Source: Tetragonia tetragonoides (Eukaryota; Streptophyta; Magnoliopsida; Caryophyllales; Aizoaceae). Taken from it: 64,000 nt of DNA. The notes below the pieces were generated by a model, which had not been told where the DNA came from, ran no database searches, and saw only the letters and a list, made by a program, of their open reading frames with translations. Position 1 is the first letter of the stretch, and each line of letters opens with the position of its first letter. This document shows positions 58,513 to 64,000 of this stretch, piece by piece. The stretch is taken from NCBI GenBank assembly GCA_038025085.1, contig CM076147.1:8714001-8778000 (forward strand), given 5' to 3'. The position numbers were made by a program, and so were the translations under genes.

Positions 58513-59965
58513 CTACCACTGTTTTTTCTTACGAGGGCTAGTTACGGTACTGTAGTGCGAAGGACTTAACTCGCTTAATTTTTCTCCTACTTTCTTTTCA
58601 TAAAATCCAACACGCTCGTACCTATACCCAAAAATTATACAAAACTACATAAGTGTTCCAATATATAATGACAAATTGCTTGCATGATACTATTAAATGA
58701 AGTTGTAAGGAAACTACTCATACCAATAAGCAAGGCACTGGTAAGGTGCAATGTTGTCATACACAAGGCTTATGATTGCCTCCATGGGATTATTTTTGGT
58801 GGGTTTTCTATGATGCACCTAAATGACACGGTAATCATAATTTAGCATGTGATGGTACTTAATGAATAAATTCATTAAACAAGCAAACACTTGAAATTCA
58901 AAGGGAAAATCAATTGTTACTTCTTACCTGCTCCATATGAGCAATGGTTTCTGTATCAACTGGAATTCGATGGTAAATTCCAATACACATAAAAATATTA
59001 GCAATCGTAAATGGACCAAATCCTTTTACTTTCACTAGTTTCTTGTAAATTATTTTATCAACAGCTTGGCATCCCTCCAACTCATTGAGCTTAAGCTTAC
59101 CATTCTCTACCATTCGAGCCACTCCGATGATGGTTTTCGTTCTGTATCCAAGATAACAATTTTCTTTAAGGAACTCTTCATTTAAACTAGCCAATTCTTT
59201 GGAGCTTGGAAAGTTTCCTAAATTCAGCTCAGGTTTAAGATGACAAAGTGCTTGGCACATCTGTAATGTTCTATGCCACCTAGAGAGTAATAAAATTGAG
59301 TACTTTAGTTCAATAGTAATGTTTCAAAGAATCATGACAAAAAGGTAAGTAATAATACTAAGCAAATTTACTAATTAGAAAGCTAGGCATCAATGAAGTT
59401 GATGAACATACGATGTATTGCATAGAAGAATGGATTTGATGATATCCTCAAATAAGTCAGGGGAGCGAAAAATTCGACCAAAGCCACTCTTCTTTGCTTT
59501 AGCATGGAGTCCATGGAACTTTTTCATGTCATGGTCATCCTTGCTTGATATCCTCAGCATTCGAGCAACTTGTTTCTGTAAATATGGTAATTTGGTAATG
59601 TGTACAAGAACAAGCTGATTGGTAGTAATCCATTAAGTAACAAATGATAATGTTGTTGGTATATATATACATGGAGTATATAAGTACATACCAATATGAG
59701 CTGCTCATCAGAGGAGGGAAGCGAGCTGACACCATGGACTCGCACTAGAAGAAAACTACTAGGCTTGGCGGATTGAGAAAGTGGAGACGACGCGAGATTC
59801 TGTGGACATGGAGGAAGCAATGCGTAGAGGACGTTTGAAAGTTTTAGACGACGGGTTCCACTTGTTTGGAGCTGTCATGAAAAAACCGTGATTGCATATA
59901 GCTTTTTCCAAGTCGAACTCTTCTTCCACTGCCACTTTCAGCTCCAAACCTTCTACCACTGGCAC
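58513..59965 (-). pseudogene. HhH-GPD DNA glycosylase, five exons, one frame shift in exon 1
   Basis: Exons on the minus strand: 59965-59692, 59575-59412, 59279-58928, 58818-58724, 58621-58513, all with GT/AG borders and phases that fit. They encode about 330 residues ending in TAG. Exon 1 starts MPVVEGLELKVAVEEEFDLE and holds CNHGFFMTAPNKW. The HhH element is LVKVKGFGPFTIANIFM (about 227-243), and the catalytic Asp is D254 in IPVDTETI. Conserved RIFRSPDLFEDIIKSILLCN and NNPMEAIISLVYDN blocks flank them. The family removes damaged bases in base excision repair. Total coding length is 994 nt, one base too many: the frame changes between RPLRIASS and SQSAKPSSFLLVRVHG (about 59830-59770). All else looks intact, so this is either a very young pseudogene or a one-base sequence error. 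Substrate class cannot be told from sequence. Confidence 0.8.
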
Positions 59966-60501
59966 TACTTTGTGATTAGGATCTTCATTATTTTCCCTAA
60001 TTCCAGTATAGTACGCATCATGGTTATCATCCTAGATGATTAAAACTAGAAAATAACAGATAGAGGCTAAAGTGGCCTTTCCTATAAAGATTTAACCAAA
60101 TTCACTTGTCAAGCTGCTTCATATATGGTTATGTGCAAAACTTAAAAAGTAAGATACTTAAATACAAGAGTGGGCATCAAAGCTCATTTGCAATCAATTT
60201 TCCTTACTGTACTTGAAATCCTCTTTAGTTTATAGAATGTAAGGAAATCTGAATGACCTGTAGATACTAGATGGTATAGATTTCCTGCTGTCTTTTTGAA
60301 ATACAGTCAAACATGCAGAGTCACATTCCATTTCCTGGAGAAAGTGTGAAGTTCACTTATTTCACCTCAGTTATCCCCATCATCACACCAAGAGCAGATG
60401 ATTTGGGACCAAGTACAGCCCCTGTTGACTTGTAAATCAGCAATATCATACCCTAAATAATCCACTCATCAAAATTATACATGCATATACTATTAAATAA
60501 C

Positions 60502-60502
<1 letters not shown>

Positions 60503-60576
<74 letters not shown>
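60503..60576 (+). repeat. (CAA)n microsatellite
   Basis: A perfect CAA run of about 24 units lies upstream of the glycosylase gene, in AT-rich non-coding DNA. Confidence 0.95.
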
Positions 60577-61300
60577 GGACGACGATCGAACCCCATGAAG
60601 ATGAAGTGGAAGATGGAGAAGATAAAACGGGCGGGTTTTTGAAGACCAGACGCCTATTAACCTGCCTCCAGATCCCTACTCTATGCTCCATATGAATAAT
60701 ATAGTAGTGGTAGTAATATGTAAGGACGATGGATAATGCAAAAGAGGATCAAAGAGCTGAGGTGATGAGGTACAGTGGCTTGAAAAGAGAGAACAAAACC
60801 ACAATAATGATAAGTAAATTATTGATCAAGCTACTAACCCCATCAAGATTTGAATTGCTAATGCATGCATAATTAAGACTAATTAAGTTTTTTTTTTGTT
60901 TTTTTTTTTTGGTAGTTCCAAAGTTGGTTATTATTGCCAGACGGTTCAGCTGCCTGTATACTTTAGTGGCACAATTATCTGGATTTTCTCTCTCTTGCAT
61001 ATGCATCCTCGCTGCTCATTTATTGATCAAACTACAGTTTTGAGTAATCTCGCTCTCTCTCCCTCTGTGTGAACTGACCCTTGGCCTTGGCCTCCTAAAT
61101 TTCCTTTCTCACAACTCACAAGTCACAAGTATGTAGTATCACATAACATCGGCCAAGTAAAGAGGTTATTGAGATTGTGTGTAATTTTTCTATATTCCTT
61201 TTTGTGTATATTTTATATATTTGTTATTGGGTACGATTAGAAAATCGATATTGGAAGAAATTGATATTGGAAGCGTTCAATCTTCTCATTAACATATGTA

Positions 61301-63120
<1,820 letters not shown>

Positions 63121-63130
63121 TTACAAACTG

Positions 63131-64000
63131 ATTTGTCCATCTTTATTGGTCATGATAAGCTAATTACTACGGTGAAAGCATAAAGTTAAATTATGATATT
63201 ACATAGTAAAATTATCAAACTACAAGGTAAAATTGCGATTGCAATTTGTACAATCAAAAGCATAACTGAAAGTGTAGAAAATAAAATATAGGTTACACCT
63301 ATATAAAATATAATAATTATCTCTAACTAGAAAAAAAAGTAAAATTAATGAATCTATATATGCATCCATTTTCATCTGTTATTATAAGTTATTATGACAA
63401 AATTTGAAGCTAAATTATGAAACTACGTAGTAAAATTATGAAAGTTTCTACTAGACTTAAGAAAGTACAAAGTAAAATTGGGATTGTGATGGTGTAGTTA
63501 ATCAATAATGTTTTCGGTCTTTAAAACTTAAACTCTAAACCTTAAACTCTAAACCTTAATCAATACTCTTTGTTCCTTGAACTCTGACCTATACCCTAAA
63601 GAAAGGTTAATGAATTGTCTATTTTAATCGGTCATTATTATTATATAAGCTAATTAATTACTAAGGTGAAAGCATAAAGTTAAATTATGATATTACATAG
63701 TAAAATTATCAAACGACAAGGTATAATTGTGATTGCAATTTGTATAACATACATGAAAGTGTAGAAAATAAAATATATTTTACACCTATATAAAATATGA
63801 TTATCTCTAACTAAAAAAGAAAATAAAATTATGAATCTATATATGCATCCATCTTCATCAATTATTGTAAGTTACTATGGCGAAATTTGAAGCTAAATTA
63901 TGAAACTATGTAGTAAAATTATGAACGTTTCTACTAGAACTAAGAAAGTAGAAAGTAAAATTGGGATTGTGATGGTGAAATTAATCAATAATGTCTTCGT
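63131..64000 (+). repeat. ~494-bp tandem repeat, running off the window
   Basis: Copy 1 (about 63131-63513) and copy 2 (about 63615-64000) share GCATAAAGTTAAATTATGAT, ATTACATAGTAAAATTATC, GTGTAGAAAATAAAATATA, AATCTATATATGCATCCAT and AAAATTGGGATTGTGATGGT in order, offset by about 494 bp. Within each unit the TAAATTATGA, (T/G)TAGTAAAATTAT and TAAAATTG(C/G)GATTG phrases occur twice, so the unit itself is an older internal duplication. Between the copies (63526-63560) lies ACTTAAACTCTAAACCTTAA and similar, a degenerate telomere-like string. Confidence 0.85.

Noticed and set aside
58323..58541. Plus-strand open frame near the glycosylase gene
   Set aside because: It overlaps the antisense 3' end of the glycosylase gene and has no independent support.
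60446..60691. Poly-leucine open frame on the minus strand
   Set aside because: It is the translation of the CAA/TTG microsatellite, not a gene.
63526..63560. Interstitial telomere array
   Set aside because: The strings are irregular (CTTAAACTCTAAACC) rather than perfect heptamers and cover only about 35 bp; kept only as a note in the tandem-repeat entry.

Overview
This is nuclear DNA from a flowering plant, most likely a eudicot. It is AT-rich, genes are sparse, and introns obey GT/AG rules. The ubiquitin carries the plant-type residues S19, D24 and A57. Plant-typical transposons are everywhere: non-LTR LINEs with an RNase H tail, Stowaway, hAT, PIF/Harbinger and Mutator-type miniature elements, a SINE and a copia gag. 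I cannot name the species. No operon, CRISPR array, tRNA or rRNA is visible.

Layout. 1-6.2 kb is non-coding and transposon-rich; it includes a Mutator-type element with a perfect 9-bp target duplication and a second copy of the next gene's leader. 6.2-28.3 kb (+) is one intact 13-exon gene for an ARID DNA-binding protein with a C-terminal Hsp20/alpha-crystallin-like domain (ARID5/6-like). Its exons join into exactly 439 codons plus a stop, although about 94 percent of the locus is intron filled with LINEs, SINEs, MITEs and minisatellites. 28.9-30.5 kb (-) is a decayed LINE end (zf-RVT, then RNase H). 30.5-33.4 kb holds small repeats and a Stowaway MITE.

33.45-40.59 kb is a very young head-to-tail duplication of a 3.6-kb unit, each copy carrying one MITE nested in another. 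40.9-41.6 kb is a diverged copy of an ARID-gene intron segment that lacks the SINE and LINE present in the gene itself. 42.4-43.3 kb is another decayed LINE (-). 45.69-46.16 kb (+) is an intact intronless ubiquitin-S27a ribosomal fusion gene with telo-boxes upstream and a duplicated 3' flank downstream. 50.3-50.8 kb (-) holds two exons that look like the C-terminal helix region of a SWI3-type chromatin-remodelling subunit, with the frame broken between them. 52.1-53.0 kb (-) is a copia gag with its primer-binding site. 58.5-60.0 kb (-) is a five-exon HhH-GPD DNA glycosylase gene with one frame shift in exon 1. The end of the window holds long microsatellites and a roughly 494-bp tandem repeat that runs off the edge.

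The genes do not form a pathway. ARID and SWI3-type proteins both belong to chromatin biology, but one copy here is intact and the other broken, so I read nothing into their proximity. I found no new multi-gene system. The most informative signals are structural: the recent tandem duplication, the intron paralog that preserves empty insertion sites, the split intronic minisatellite, and two miniature hAT copies with exact 8-bp target duplications.
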